Positions 12,725 to 24,629 of a DNA stretch of 64,000 nucleotides are shown here, in pieces. The position numbers were made by a program, and so were the translations under genes. The DNA is taken from the NCBI GenBank assembly GCA_021432635.1, contig MU270035.1, positions 620,001 to 684,000 on the forward strand, written 5' to 3'. Under the pieces are notes generated by a model, which did no database searches, was not told the DNA's origin, and was given only the letters and a program-made list of their open reading frames with translations. Within the stretch, counting starts at the first letter, position 1. Every line of letters starts with the position of its first letter. Origin of the DNA: Thozetella sp. PMI_491 (Eukaryota > Ascomycota > Sordariomycetes > Chaetosphaeriales > Chaetosphaeriaceae).

Positions 12725-12732
12725 TGACGTCA
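12725..12732. promoter_or_regulatory. Perfect CRE/ATF palindrome TGACGTCA
   Basis: An 8-bp palindromic bZIP (ATF/CREB-type) site lies about 275 nt upstream of the ATG at 12451 and beyond the stop of the convergent-side methyltransferase gene. Fungal AtfA/Atf1-type factors bind this sequence in stress genes, which fits the LEA-like product. A single site could occur by chance. Confidence 0.4.
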
Positions 12733-12969
12733 ATGACTCCTTTATGTTCCTGCATGGCGTATATTTAGCGTGGTCCGAGAATTGTCTCGGCTCACACACA
12801 AACGCTTAGTAACATCTAAATGGTCTGTTTTTTATTAGCGGCATTCGGGCTTTTCATTTAATTCTATCGAACTATGCATTCTCGAGAATGGGCAAGATAT
12901 TCTACCCTTGGTAGGAAGTGGGGAGGAAACAGTGTAGCACAGACACGGTTGAACGCTCAGTCCCCACCC

Positions 12970-13845
12970 TCAATAGTCATATCGCCAAAACGACACGTAG
13001 CTGGAGAAGCCGGGAAACCAGGTTAGAATCCAGGCCTGCCAGCGGGTGAGCCGAGGGGCTATGATCCAAAATCCGGGGTGTTCGTGAAATCGGACGACGT
13101 CCCTTGGTCGCAGGCCGGGCTGCAACCGCGTGAAGGTGTCTGGGGCATCCATGGCGAATTGGTAAACGGCCCCAGTGTTCTTGACGGGCCCCACCAATGA
13201 TTTAAACATTGCCCCATAGGTATAGATGAGTTTGCACGTATTCCCAATCGTGTCGAATATTATCTGGCCGCCGGAGAATCGGCTGCATATCTTCTGCGCC
13301 AGCTGCTGGATGTCCTCGGGCTTCAGATACGCCAGCAGGCCCTCCATGATCACGATTGTAGGGCGATCCGCGGGGATCCGTTCGAGCCAGGCCGTCTCGG
13401 TAACCGACGACGCCACGAGGGTGTAGTCCCCCGACGGATTGGGGAGCACCTGCTTGCGGATTTCGATCACCTCCGGCATGTCGACGTCGATCCACCTCAC
13501 GCCGCGTCCCCATGATAAGCGCAACGCGCGGCTGTCGAGCCCGCAGGCCAAGTGAAGTACGGTCGCCTCCGAGTGCGCTTGAAGGAACTCGACGGTCCAG
13601 GTGTCTAGGACCAACGCCCGAGGAACCACAGCGGCCGCGAAAGCTCCATCCGAAACGGTCCTCCTCTTATGACTGGTGCGTGACTCGATCTGCTCCAGTG
13701 TTTTGGCAGCCCAGACATCACCCAGCACCGGGCTCGGCTCCGCTGCATCGGCAGCACGGGCAGACAAGGTGAGTAGCATCGTTTCCGGCACTCCAGTGAG
13801 TCTGCTCTTGACCCTAGAGGAGGGTGCACTTGTGGTTTCCGCCAT
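12970..13845 (-). CDS. SAM-dependent O-methyltransferase, leucine carboxyl methyltransferase (LCMT/PPM/Tcmp) family
   Basis: Intronless gene of 291 aa with ATG at 13845. It carries the LCMT-family SAM-binding signature in VLHLACGLDSRALRL (about residues 95-109; motif I with GxDxR), then WIDVDMPEVIEIRK (acidic residue binding the ribose hydroxyls) and IVIMEGLLAYL (motif IV, E-G-L-x-x-Y-L). Members methylate carboxyl or hydroxyl groups. The sequence lacks the longer PP2A-methyltransferase-specific regions and is closer to the Tcmp-type group seen in secondary metabolism and bacterial methyltransferases. The acceptor is unknown. No biosynthetic core gene is nearby. Confidence 0.85.
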   Translation of the reverse strand: MAETTSAPSSRVKSRLTGVPETMLLTLSARAADAAEPSPVLGDVWAAKTLEQIESRTSHKRRTVSDGAFAAAVVPRALVLDTWTVEFLQAHSEATVLHLACGLDSRALRLSWGRGVRWIDVDMPEVIEIRKQVLPNPSGDYTLVASSVTETAWLERIPADRPTIVIMEGLLAYLKPEDIQQLAQKICSRFSGGQIIFDTIGNTCKLIYTYGAMFKSLVGPVKNTGAVYQFAMDAPDTFTRLQPGLRPRDVVRFHEHPGFWIIAPRLTRWQAWILTWFPGFSSYVSFWRYDY

Positions 13846-14509
13846 AGTGATGAGAATAAGAAGTATATGTTCCAGGGATATAGAAGCTTGCTTGCACAGT
13901 CAGTGAAGCGTAAAGGATGGGGAATGGTGGAGTGCCGCGCTTAATACAAAACGAGCTTCGGGGTCGCTCGGAGACGGGCCGGTGAAGTTATCCACCAAAG
14001 GGGCTACCAAGCCCCGATGAGCTGAAATTTCTGAGCCGATAGAGACCCCGATTGGGCCATGACCTGTCAGACACGATGGAGACCCTTAGCTTGATATGGT
14101 CGATCTGGTATGTTATTCGTAATAATTTACGAGACTTCTTGGCTGTTTGGGAGCGAAGTTGCCTTAGGTATGTATCCAAAGACGGTGGCACCCAAACCAA
14201 GTTCATATCACAATACTGAACTAAAATACCTACAGGAGGCATACGTATTTGAGCTCTAATATCCGAAAATTCGGCAAAGCAATGATTTACACGAACACTC
14301 GAGACTCCAAGTGACGCAAAGTTCTAACTCTCCTCGATATGACACCTGAAGACACGAGCCCGCATATACTTCTGTTCTGTCGGGCGGCGGGCGGCTCCTC
14401 TTGTCCATCAGACCAAAGAAATAAAAGAATCAGGCTTGAAATTTAAGCACCAACAACCAGAATAGAGATCTAACAGTGAGTAGAAAGCTTAATGGATCTC
14501 GAGGCTGGT
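13846..14509. other. Intergenic region, methyltransferase promoter side
   Basis: About 660 nt between the methyltransferase start and the stop of the secreted-protein gene. No gene or repeat is apparent. Confidence 0.4.
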
Positions 14510-15212
14510 TTAAGGAGGGCCATCCCGAACATTGTCCTGCCAGTAGCGATCATCAATGTTTCGGCATGCATCGCCGGTAACACAATAAAAGCCAGGCCCG
14601 CCCTTGTTCTGATCGTTGGGAGCCCTGATCGTGTATGGGTCGTCGTTAACGTTGAGGCAGGTACCGCCGCTGTACTGGAGCTTGACCGTGTACTCTGTGT
14701 ATCCCTGCCCGTACCAGCTATCGGACGGTGGTTAGCATTCTATTCACAGGTCTCTAACGATAGATCACATACACACAGACCCTCTCGCCAGTCTCGACAG
14801 TACAAGGGTAGCTGCTGCTATGGGTGATGGTCTCGGAGACGGCAAACCCGGCGCTGATGAACTCCATCTCCTTGAGGCCGGTGAGCCCGATGGACCACTC
14901 ATAAGTTGTCGATATTTCTGTCCCGGACTCGGCGCCACACTCTGCCGCCGTCCCGCAGTTCATATTCTCCGTCACTTGCTTGTGTAAGATGTGCTGCTTG
15001 GGTGAGCCGTCACCCACCAGAACCGCCTGAGACGTGCACGGCGTTGGGCGGTCGCGAGCCTTCAGCGGCTCTTTTTCTCCAGTCCGTGTAGGAACGGCGC
15101 TGGTGAGACCAACGATCAAGGCCAGGCAAATGGCCTTCTTAAAGCTGCAGCCTGCAGTTAGCTTTAGTAATATGACCCTCAGGAAGTCAAGTTCATACAC
15201 GGCGGCGGCCAT
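14510..15212 (-). CDS. Small secreted cysteine-rich protein (8 Cys), effector-like
   Basis: Proposed exons are 15212-15199 (14 nt), 15144-14773 and 14717-14510, giving 197 aa. Splicing the 14-nt first exon to 15144 creates a clean signal peptide beginning MAAAVFKKAICLALIVGL and ending near LTSA. A possible Kex2-type site (LKAR) follows, so the mature protein would start before the first Cys. The mature chain has eight Cys, enough for four disulfides. The second intron (GTATGT donor at 14772) restores VCVWYGQGYTEYTV. A W-S-x-x-L/G core followed by S-x-G-F-x-V-S-E-T and V-C-V-W-Y resembles a recurring pattern of secreted fungal proteins with no named function. Reading unspliced would put a long non-signal-like N-terminus and an early stop in the protein. 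Role unknown; extracellular. Confidence 0.7.
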
Positions 15213-16810
15213 CGTAGAATTGGGAGCTCAAGGGTCGGAATACGCCTAAGCCTCGGAAAAAAGCGATGAGTATGTTGTTGTTGCTTTTCTGTGTTGTAAA
15301 ATGAGCCAATGGTGTGATATGTAGCAGGATCGTTGAGGTAGGAAGATCAATGGGCTATTTATACCTAAACTTTCCACTCAGCAGCTGAGAACTCACGATC
15401 TCTTGTCCGTGACATCGCCATCCTGAACAGAAATGATGATCACCATAGAGCAAAGCCTCGACGAGGATCCCTTGATCGTCGTCGTCTGCTTCAATATTAG
15501 GGTATTGAAGCGGCATTCATATCTCAAAGGATTGATCGCCGGGGACAAGGAAGTTGCCAAGCCAATGGGGCGAATATTTCCAATGAGATATTTTATCAAA
15601 CCCTTAAACCTGTTGACATAATCCAGTACTTGTCCAACTTCTTGAGAGGAAATCGCTATCTAAGGCCGACACATAGACGATGTTTAATTATGAATTTTCT
15701 TGGAATAAATGCTTTCAAAATATCACTCAAACTATCCAACAATTAATTATAGTCTACCGAAACAGAGGAGCAACATGCATAAAGACATACCCCGGGAGGA
15801 CGCAGACGCAAAAGATGGGAACTGACATGGTTCCACAGACCTTGGGATGATTTCCAAGGCATTGGCGGATCCCCGAACCTGGCAGGTTTCATGGTATCAT
15901 AATAGTTGGGTGTAAAAGCCAAGACGTTGTATACCGACTCTAGAAGGCACGTCGCAGAGGCCCTTCCATATATTGGAGTGCTGGCGGCGAATAGAAAGAT
16001 CCTCCTCAGTAGATCTGAAACACCGTTGCAGGTTTCCCGCGAAATGACTAGGCCAAGATAAGAGAACGGCTACAGATGCTGGGTGATTGCGGCGTGGAGG
16101 AGATGCAGGTGAAATAATCGGAGGGGCTGAGAATAGATGCCCTCTTCTAAACCTTCTATGGATATCTGCCTAGACGACGGAAGCTTGGCATCGTACCTTT
16201 AGAGAAAAAACTAGCAAAGATCTGCGCCTTCCTTTTAGCCCATAGTCGGGAGCCTTGTAACAGTTGGATGTCAACATTATGACAACACGGCTGAACTCGT
16301 TCTTGGCCTATGTAATGTTGCTGTTAAAGGATGGTTCCTGGAATTTATGGATCCTTTCGGCGCACCTGGGATTCAAAAGCAGTAGTTATTTGTTCTTGAG
16401 ATTCACTTTCTGAGCGGCCCCCACAAGATTGGCTGATCCAATACCAGAGCTTGCTTAGGTAGGTACCTCGCCTACATAGTTATGCCAACCTATGATTTCA
16501 CCTACAGCACCTTGTCTCTTTTAGGCCTATCCCCGCATTGGCTCCCACATGAGCGAGCGCGTGGCTCACGGGACATGCGCCCAATTGGGCGACTCCAGGC
16601 AAACATCAACCGAGAGGGGAACTTTTGATCGATGGCACCCAGATAAGGCGCGCCTAGTAGATCCCCACACCTCTCGTCTGCCTGCACCTTACTCTGCTCC
16701 TTCTGCCTATTAGCGCGCAGCTATCGTCAAAGATAACCATTCTGCCTTTTCTTTCAATTGCGGCGTCCAACGTGACGCGTCGGGGCAGCACCGAAGCGAC
16801 ATTGCTACAC
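15213..16810. other. AT-rich intergenic region, no gene seen
   Basis: About 1.6 kb between the divergently oriented secreted-protein and four-TM genes, presumably containing both promoters. No supported ORF or obvious repeat. Confidence 0.4.
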
Positions 16811-17574
16811 ATGGAGCCAGTCGCGGACCAGCCGCACAGTGCCACAACGAAGGTCGGAGGGAATGTCATCCACGAAGCGCCGAACCACAAAGAAGATCCT
16901 CTCCGATTCAGGCGAGTCCAATTGACGCTGCGCGCCCTGTCGCTGCTCTATGATTTTGCGTGCATCAGCGCGTTTGCATACCTCTATGACAGGTTCCCCG
17001 AAAAAACAGGCCGTCTCCCTTTAGCGCTCGCAGGCGTGAGTCGCCGCACTTTATACTCGCTCCAGCCTGGCTAGCAAAGTTAACCTAACGTGTCCTTATT
17101 TATACCAGGTCGTGCTGGGGGCCATCGTAGACCTTTACGAGGTCTTCCGACTGATCCAGAAGCTCTACACAAGGCGACGAGCGTGCGCGATCAATCCGAT
17201 TGCTGCAGGCGCGGACGTCGCTGTCTTCGCTATGGGCATATGGGGTTCCATTTCCATGTTCTGGAACCTGGAACAAGAAGCCGTTGATTACAATGTCTAC
17301 CCTCCTCAGCCTGTGCCGGCCTATGTCGATGCTTATGGGATAGTTTCGCTGATGGTCATCGGCCTAAGGTGAAGACTCTCCTTCCAGGGCTGCGAAGCTC
17401 GTGAATTGCTGACTGATAAGTAGTTCTGCGCACATGTTATGGTCGATTCTTAGTTGTATAGGTGGTTGCGTCACCGCTTGCGGGCCTAAAAAGAGAGGAG
17501 AAGAGGTTGTTGTGGTATATGTTCCCACGGCTCCTTGTGGGAATGTGGCCCCGCCGCCCGGCTATACGCGCTGA
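16811..17574 (+). CDS. Four-TM membrane protein, MARVEL-like topology
   Basis: Exons are 16811-17035, 17109-17368 and 17424-17574 with consistent phases, giving 211 aa. Start is the ATG at 16811; an upstream in-frame ATG at 16772 is also possible. Four hydrophobic helices are visible: around LSLLYDFACISAFAYLY; LALAGVVLGAIVDLYEVF, crossing the first intron; AAGADVAVFAMGIWGSISMF; and IVSLMVIGL continuing through the second intron into SSAHMLWSILSCIGG. Arg/Lys-rich loops and a short hydrophilic C-tail with P-rich end follow. The four-helix layout with short loops is like MARVEL-domain proteins of fungi, but I do not see a diagnostic motif, so function is not assigned. Confidence 0.75.
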
Positions 17575-17819
17575 GGCCCTGGTGGCCTCCTATACTTAGC
17601 TAAGAGGCTCAGGTTATCGCTACGCTTGATGAAACGAAAAGACCCGGTCAGGCTCGCAATAGTCTCCTTTGGAGGTTCCATGCTGCTCCATCATCCTCGA
17701 GAATCTATGTTACAGCAGGGCTAGGTATTATGTCCTTTGTTAATGCATAAGTCGTAATAATCGCCTTCCGATATCAAAAAGTCATACAAACGCCATGAGT
17801 CTCCCTTTCATCTTTCCAT

Positions 17820-18212
17820 CTACATCGCAAGCATGAATCCAGCGACGAGAAGCAGCGCCGAAAGCTTCATGACACTTGTAGGTGGTTTCGTGGCTGCGCT
17901 TGTCGGCGTGCCTTCGGTGACGGCGATGGTGTCAACCCCGTGGTCCGACATGCATTTGATGAAGGCAGTCGAATTTGCGCTGTCTTTACCGTACGCGTCG
18001 GGAACTTCGCACCAGTACCAGCACTCGTCAACGACGTTGACTTTGCTCGGCGCGCAGCAGGCGTTATAAGCCGATATCTTTGCGTCGGTACCGGGCCAGA
18101 GGAAGTAGTCTACAGGCTCCGAAAGTTTTGTCGAGTGTTGTGCTCCGCAAACAGACATCTTTGAGGATTGTGTCGCCCACAGGGAAGATTGAGTGTAGTT
18201 GTTTAGGTTCAA
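17820..18212 (-). CDS. Cys-rich, GPI-anchor-like protein with no in-frame 5' ATG
   Basis: The frame encodes about 130 residues with six Cys (pattern C...CC...CxxxC...C) and ends in a Thr/Ser/Pro-rich stretch followed by a hydrophobic tail (MKLSALLLVAGFMLAM), the layout of a GPI-anchor signal. The conserved-looking part begins at NNYTQSSLW, but the frame upstream has no ATG before a stop near 18330; its apparent start is TTG at 18212. The first usable ATG (18158) would give 112 aa and remove the N-terminal segment, and neither version has a signal peptide. Either an upstream exon with the signal peptide was missed, or the start codon was lost. Neighbours are unrelated. Confidence 0.45.
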   Translation of the reverse strand: MNLNNYTQSSLWATQSSKMSVCGAQHSTKLSEPVDYFLWPGTDAKISAYNACCAPSKVNVVDECWYWCEVPDAYGKDSANSTAFIKCMSDHGVDTIAVTEGTPTSAATKPPTSVMKLSALLLVAGFMLAM

Positions 18213-18832
18213 AAAGGTTTTTTTGGTGTGACGAGAACCTGATATTGGGCCTGTTTTTCTATGGTACGAAATGGAAAAGACACGCCTGATATGAGAATTC
18301 TTGTCAGTTTATGTCGGGACCTCCGGAGAGTCTGCCTAGGGTAATAGGCAGACCTGATGCTTCTGATCTTGGCGTACGTAACAACCGCCGCGCTTGGACT
18401 TATACGTCCTGCGATCTGCGGGGGCAGTGCTCCCCACATAACTGATCGCAGGATCGTAGGATCACTATAGTCGCTTCTGGCAGATCGTATGCAGATCGGA
18501 AAAGTCGAACGGTTCTACGACCTACAGACCCCAAAGACCAGACTAGGCCGCTAGATTTTGTTCCGAAACACTTAGACCCAATTCCATAGCGCCTTAGGTT
18601 CCCTAGTTCAAGTCACGAGGATCATATTTCAAGTGCCGTAAAGTGAGCGCAAGACAATTTGACAAAACTCCAATATCAATCTAGCTCTAGCGTGTTGCTT
18701 AAAGAGCTCTATCGCCTATTTTGTCTATGTATACATCACACAGCCTTTTCAATCTCGTAGGCGTAAAAAATATGCCGTCATGGCATGTCTAAGTATCAGC
18801 GCCTCTCACGAAGCGCTTGATTCGCAGCGACC
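18213..18832. other. Intergenic region
   Basis: About 620 nt between the Cys-rich ORF and the stop of the second ABC gene. No signal peptide exon that would complete the upstream ORF could be identified with confidence. Confidence 0.35.
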
Positions 18833-21800
18833 TTAGTCGCTGCTCAGCATCTGCTCCAAGTCGTCGCTTTCGCCGCTATGCAACACCATCTCGTAAAACT
18901 GACCCTTCGCACGATACAGCTCGGTCGGCGACCCAACCTCGATGACCTTGCCGGCGCCCAGCACAACCACCTTGTCGTAATCGAAGATGGTGCGCAGGCG
19001 GTGCGCAATCGTCACCAGGGTCCTCCCGTGTGTGTCGGCGTTGCTCGCGTCCAGCTCCTCTCGCAGGATCTTCTGGATGCCCCGGTCGGTCTCGTAGTCC
19101 ATGCTCGCTGTCGCCTCGTCGAGCAGCATCAGCTTGCTGCGGCGCACCAGCGCGCGGCACAACGACAACACCTGCCGCTGCCCGTGGCTGAAGTTCTCGC
19201 CGCGTGCCTGGACCGTCGTCTCCAGCGAGAGGCCGCTGGCTGCTTCAGCCACTGCGGAAATGGTGCCGTTGGTGCCGTTGGCGTCACTGCTCTGCAGAAG
19301 AGGCGTGCCCTCGGTGGGAGTCGCCTCGCCGGCGCTCGAGTGATCCGCCTCGCCGTTTTGTCCAGAGCCGTTTTCTGAGCGGCTGTGGAACTGGAACGAA
19401 GCGATATTGGCGCACGACTCAATGGCTTTCTTTAACCGCTCGACGGGAAGCTCGCCGGACGGGTCGAGATTCGAACCCACAGTGCCGTTGAACAGAGTGG
19501 CCTCCTGGGGGATGATGGTGAGCGCTTCTCGCAGTTTCGCACGGGAGATGGCAGTAATGTCAACACCGTCGTAGAGAATTTTGCCCTTCACGATGTTGGT
19601 GAAATGGAGCATGGAGAGAACGAGCTATGTAGCAGGCGCCATGTCAGTAACGACCGGAAATAAGCCAGACCTCGAGCTGGGACGCGCAAAACTTACCGTG
19701 CTCTTGCCTGAACCAGTACGGCCCACGACAGCGACACGCTCTCCGGCATTAAACTTGAGATTGATGTCCTTTAGGATATCCGGTCCGTCAGGTTGGTACC
19801 GGATGGTTGCATCGCGAAACTCAACGGCGCCAGAGCGAGGCCAGTTCTTGGGGATTATGTACTCTTCGTGGTTTGCGAGCGCCTCGGTGTCGTCTTTCTT
19901 GTCAGCCTCCTCCTCGGACTCGATAGTAGCGTACTCTTTGACACGGTCAAACTGTTCACTAGTTAGCCTTCTGTTGCGGTTTGGTTGCCTCCCACGCGCC
20001 TGCTTGGGTATTGCACATGCTTACACTCTGTAGCTCGACCTCTAGTTCGTTGCCTGCTCGCACCATCCACAGGATTGTCTCGCTCAGCCCAGTCGCGTTA
20101 ACCAGCGAGAACCCGACCAAGCCGGCAGGCACCAAACCGGCTTTGCTCACGGCGATAATGCCGGCGCACAGAGAAACGAGAGCGGCAACAAAATCAACAC
20201 GCAGCGCCACCCAGCGGTTCGCATTATAGTTCGCCTCGCTCGCCTGAGAGAACTTGCGCAGCCGTTCCGCCAGCATGTCGCCAAAGAGGCGCCTCATGTC
20301 GCTGCGCGCTCGGATGACGGCGAGGCCGGCCAGACTGTCGCTAAATTGAGAGAAGACAGGGCTCTGGCTCGAGGACACGAGGCGTCGGATCATGACAACG
20401 GTGCGCGTGTACATCTCACCGGCAACGACGCCCACGAAACAGGTAACAATACCCGGGAGGATGAAGATAGGCATGATGGACGAGACGGCGCTGAGACGGG
20501 CGAAGAGCATGACGACTAACTCGAGGACGGCCTGCAGCACACGCGCCAGCGATTGATCGAGGGAGTTCATGTCGCGGCTGAAGCGGTTGACGACACGACC
20601 AACAGGCACATTCTTCCACCACGACAGCGGCACGTACATGACGCTCCGAATGCAAGCCTCATGGAGCCGTTTTGCCGCGATCCACCCGCCATTATTATAT
20701 ACGAGGAAGCTAAAGCCGTCAAAAATCACTCCGCCGACCACGATGGCGACGTAGATGCCCAAGTAAAAGGCGATGTCGACAGCTTCCTGGTGCGTATAGG
20801 CGTTGACCCAGATAGACAGCCAATATGTGGTTGCGATGAGGAAGATGTTGGCAATAACGCTCGTGAGCAGCGCAAAGACGGCGTAGAGCGGGCTGCCAAA
20901 GTATAGCATGTACTTGAAGAACCCGAGTCGAGCAGCTCCGCCGCTGGCCTTCATCTCCTTTGTGATATCGTCCTCCTTCGCCGCGGCCGAGGCTGGCTGA
21001 GGCTTCGAGCCATTCCCGTTTGCACCGTTGGGAGGAGTCGATATCTCAGCAGCGACTTCCTCTACGGTTTCTTCCTGCTCGAGCGCCACCGGCTTGCGGA
21101 CTACGCCGATATTCTGCTCTGCACTCTTGATGACACCGTCTTCGAGGGTAATGGCAAAGTCACCTTGAGCCGAAACCCAGGGCATTTGGGTCACCAAGAT
21201 GACGGTGCGGCCCTTCAGCAGGTCGGTACAGAAGCACGACTTCCACACGGCCGAGGCAGTCTTGGTATCCAGCGCCGAAAATGTATCGTCCAGCAGGAGC
21301 AGAGGAGCCTTGCTATACAGCGCCCGAGCCAATGCGACGCGAGCCCTCTGGCCGCCGGAGAGCGCCGTACCATTTTCGCCCACTTCGGTCTGGTCGCCGT
21401 TTGGCAGTTCCTCGAGATCGATGCCCAGGGAGCACGCTTCCAAGACCCTTTCGTAGCGGGCCTCCTCGAACTCAGAGTGGAAGAGGATGTTTTCCCGAAT
21501 CGTATCGCTCTCGAGCCAGGCGGTCTGGGATGCGTACGCCACGTCGTCGGGCTTCGTCACGGAGCCGGCCTCAATGATAGTCTCGCCTAGGAGGGATAGA
21601 AGAAGGGTAGTCTTGCCGCTTCCACTTGGCCCGGTGATGACGTTGAGACCGCCCTCGACGAAGTCAAGCGAGATGTCTTTCAGAGTGAACGTGGCGTTCT
21701 TGTGGCGACGGAAGGTGGCGTTCTTGATCTGCGCAGGGCCGACCGGGTATCTCGCCAGGGGAGTCGTGCTGCCGAAGTACCTATCGAGACGGTCGATTGA

Positions 21801-23631
21801 GATCCAACCGTTCACGGCGCTCCGGGTGTACCATCCAACCATGCTGATATTCCGTCTCATTGTCAGGATCAGCGAGAGCGTGGTAAAGGCAATAGGGGCG
21901 GTAAGAGGCTGCTTCATGGCCCCAACATAGAGACTAAAGATGAGAACGAGAGCAATGATGGGCATTAGCTCGGTGATGACGTGCATGAGGGTAATCAGCA
22001 GCGTGATATGCCACAGATACTTCTGCTCCTTGGCACGTGCCTCCTGGATGTGCTTGATCATCGACTCCTCCCAGGCAAAATATTTGATGGCCTTAATCGA
22101 CGTTAGGTATTCGGTAATCAAAGATATCCGAGTGTCTTGGGCCGCCTTCACGTTGCGTTGGGTGTTCCCCATCAGCTGCGCCAACATGGCGGGTACGGGA
22201 GTCATCAAGATCATGAAGCCCGTGCCGACCAGAGAGGACCAACCAAGAATCCTATACAGTCCGTACAAGGACAGGGCAGTGCCAATAGGGACACCGGCAA
22301 CTCCCTGCATAATATCTCTCGAGTTCGTGATGGCGTCGACGTCGCTCGCCATGAGGTTGGAGAGTCGGCCAGTCGAAGTGCTTTTCATGCCCGGCTTCTT
22401 GCCGCCCTTGGTTTCGATGGAATTCAGGACATCCTCTTCTAGCTCCATTGAATCTAGAGCTCGGTGGTACAGTTCCTGGGTCATACCGGACTTGATACGA
22501 ACGATCAGGCGAGTCGACGTGAAGATGTACTGCTGGAAGCAGACGGTGCGAGCCATCGGGCCCGCAAACATCAGAAACAGCCAGATGCCGGGGTGGAGGA
22601 GGGCTTCATCAGGGTTCCCAATATATCCGAGGAGCTGATAGAGGGCGAAAGGAGCAATGAGCTCGACCGAGAAGGTCAGGGCGACCCACACTGCCATGGT
22701 CAAAAGCTCTGTCCGCTGGAATTTGAAAACAGTCCACAGGGTCTTTTGCTTCTTCTCCTGCCGCACCTTTACGATATAACTTAGAAGCTTCAGAGGCTCG
22801 TCGTACCATGGCAGACTGGGGAGATCGGCCATCTCGATCGGCCGGCGGAACCCCTTCCAGATCAGTGGGGTGAGCCATTCATACGTGAAGTAGTAATTGA
22901 ACAAGCTGCAGGTCTCCTCCACCGACGGCTGGGCCTCTGGCGCGCGTGGGTGCACATCCAACTCCATAGAAGGCGGGATCCACGCGCGCGGCGTGATGAA
23001 AGCGATGAGGACGGCAGCAGCCAGGCTCAGGATAGCTCCCATCACCATCTTGTTCGCCGTGTACGGTACCTTGAGCCGGAGCTGCGGCAGCACCTCGGCG
23101 ACCAGCAGGATCAGGAACGAGGCAAAGAGCAGGAAGTTCACCTGGCGCGCGGCAAGCCGCCGCCAATTCGGGGATCTGTTCTCAAGACTAACGAGGCCAA
23201 GCAAGAAGGCATAGCCGACGAGGCACGCATTGGCAGATTGGCTCCTGTCCTGGGAGGCTCCCACGATGAGGAGGGCAAAAGCGGACGCCCGCGCGCCCTG
23301 CGCGCATATTTCGTAGATGACCGGGACCTTGGTGGGTTTGGCGTCGATGCTTCTCGCTGCGTACCCGCGCTGACGGATGGCTGTGGTCAACGTCCAGAGC
23401 ACGGCGCAGGCGCCCAACGCAGCCTGGAGGTAGCCGGTCCTGGCGAACTGATGGGCCTTTTCAATCCATTCTATGTCGGAATCGCTACATTCGAGTCAGC
23501 GCCGTCCGGTCGGGGCAATTGGGAGCCGGGCGGCCGAGGTCGGCTCACCTTGAAACCTCAGCAGCGGCGAGGTGAGGCGCTAGCGCTTGCGTCGCCAGTC
23601 CCGGAGACGACGCGTCCCAATTGAAGGCCAT
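18833..23631 (-). CDS. ABC-C (MRP-type) full transporter with extended N-terminus
   Basis: ATP-driven exporter, probably vacuolar or plasma-membrane; substrate unknown. Exons are 23631-23549, 23484-20025, 19951-19697 and 19624-18833; phases close and give 1529 aa. The first exon is inferred from MAFNWDASSPGLA and a GTGAGC donor that joins in frame to the DSDIEWIEK segment. The N-terminal ~290 residues hold additional hydrophobic helices (TMD0-like), then FTYEWLTPLIWKGFRRP. NBD1: Walker A GPSGSGKTT (about residue 642), signature LSGGQRAR, Walker B LLLLDDTFSALD with a degenerate Asp. NBD2: Walker A GRTGSGKST (about 1258), signature FSHGQRQV, canonical LMLLDEATASMD. The third intron falls immediately after the Walker A codons. 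An acidic, Ser/Gly-rich insert sits between Walker A and the signature of NBD2 (DNA 19240-19400). Confidence 0.95.
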
Positions 23632-24629
23632 GGGCGGCGTCGGTGCTGGTAGGACTGGTGAGAAGATGCAAGGCTAGATCGCTCCAGGAAAGGCTTGGCA
23701 GGCGGAGGGCGGATTAATATGTTGCTTCGTATCAAAGTCAGCGATTGCGACAAACGAGGGCGAGACCAGCTTATGCATGCAGCCCGACGGCGAGGGTGGG
23801 TGCCTACGGAGCACGGTACGCGTTTCGTCGATGGGAACCCCGAGCTTCCTATCGCGGTTAGCCACAGGGCGAATCGGGACAATCTCAGGGCGCTCGAGAC
23901 CGTTTGGTTGGGGGTCCGTGGAGCGCGCCCCACCAGGATGCATCAAAGGTCAGTTGCCGTGACAAGCGGGAAGCGGGAAGCGAGAAGCGCGCGACCACAA
24001 GTACGCATACTGTAGGGCGTCTTGCAGAAGGGCTTAGTTTTTAATACTACCTACTAGACGCCGGGAACTTTATGTCACGCTTCCTCTGTCTGGGGGCCTC
24101 ACTTCTTGTCCGGTGACTCATGCGAAGCAAAAAGGCACATCGCCTTTACGTGATCGGGCGAGGTGTAACCATGATCGTATGCAGGTGCAAGGAGCATGTG
24201 CTACAAATTAGAGGCTGGTTCATTGCGTCCTTGGGCCCTTGCGGCCTGTATCTGCAGTGCAGGCCGCCCGCCTCACTTTCGCCTGAATAAATTGAAGCTG
24301 GGCCAGCTCGGGCAACCGCGACGAGTTTAGTGGCTTCACTCCCGCACATTTGCCCCGTGGAGAGAGGGGGGGGGGGTTAGGTGCAATAAGTTCCAATTGG
24401 CCAAAGCCCCGACTTAAAGATTACAATTGCCGAGTGCATTAACTAGAAAGAAAAGGGGCCTTATTTAATGGGCATGATACACTACGAGGATAGTGGATAA
24501 GCTGTGAAGCTCGTACTGGGAAATGAAATCTCCTACCCCGGGCTCACTATCGATTAGACACTGAGAAAAGCGGGTTCTAAATCTAAATCTGAACAAGACA
24601 ACAACACTGCACACACGCGACCTATACAA

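Noticed and set aside
19460-19485. A sequence on the minus strand resembling a tRNA B-box (GGGTTCGAATC).
   Set aside because: It lies inside the coding frame of the second ABC transporter and has no matching A-box or cloverleaf arms.
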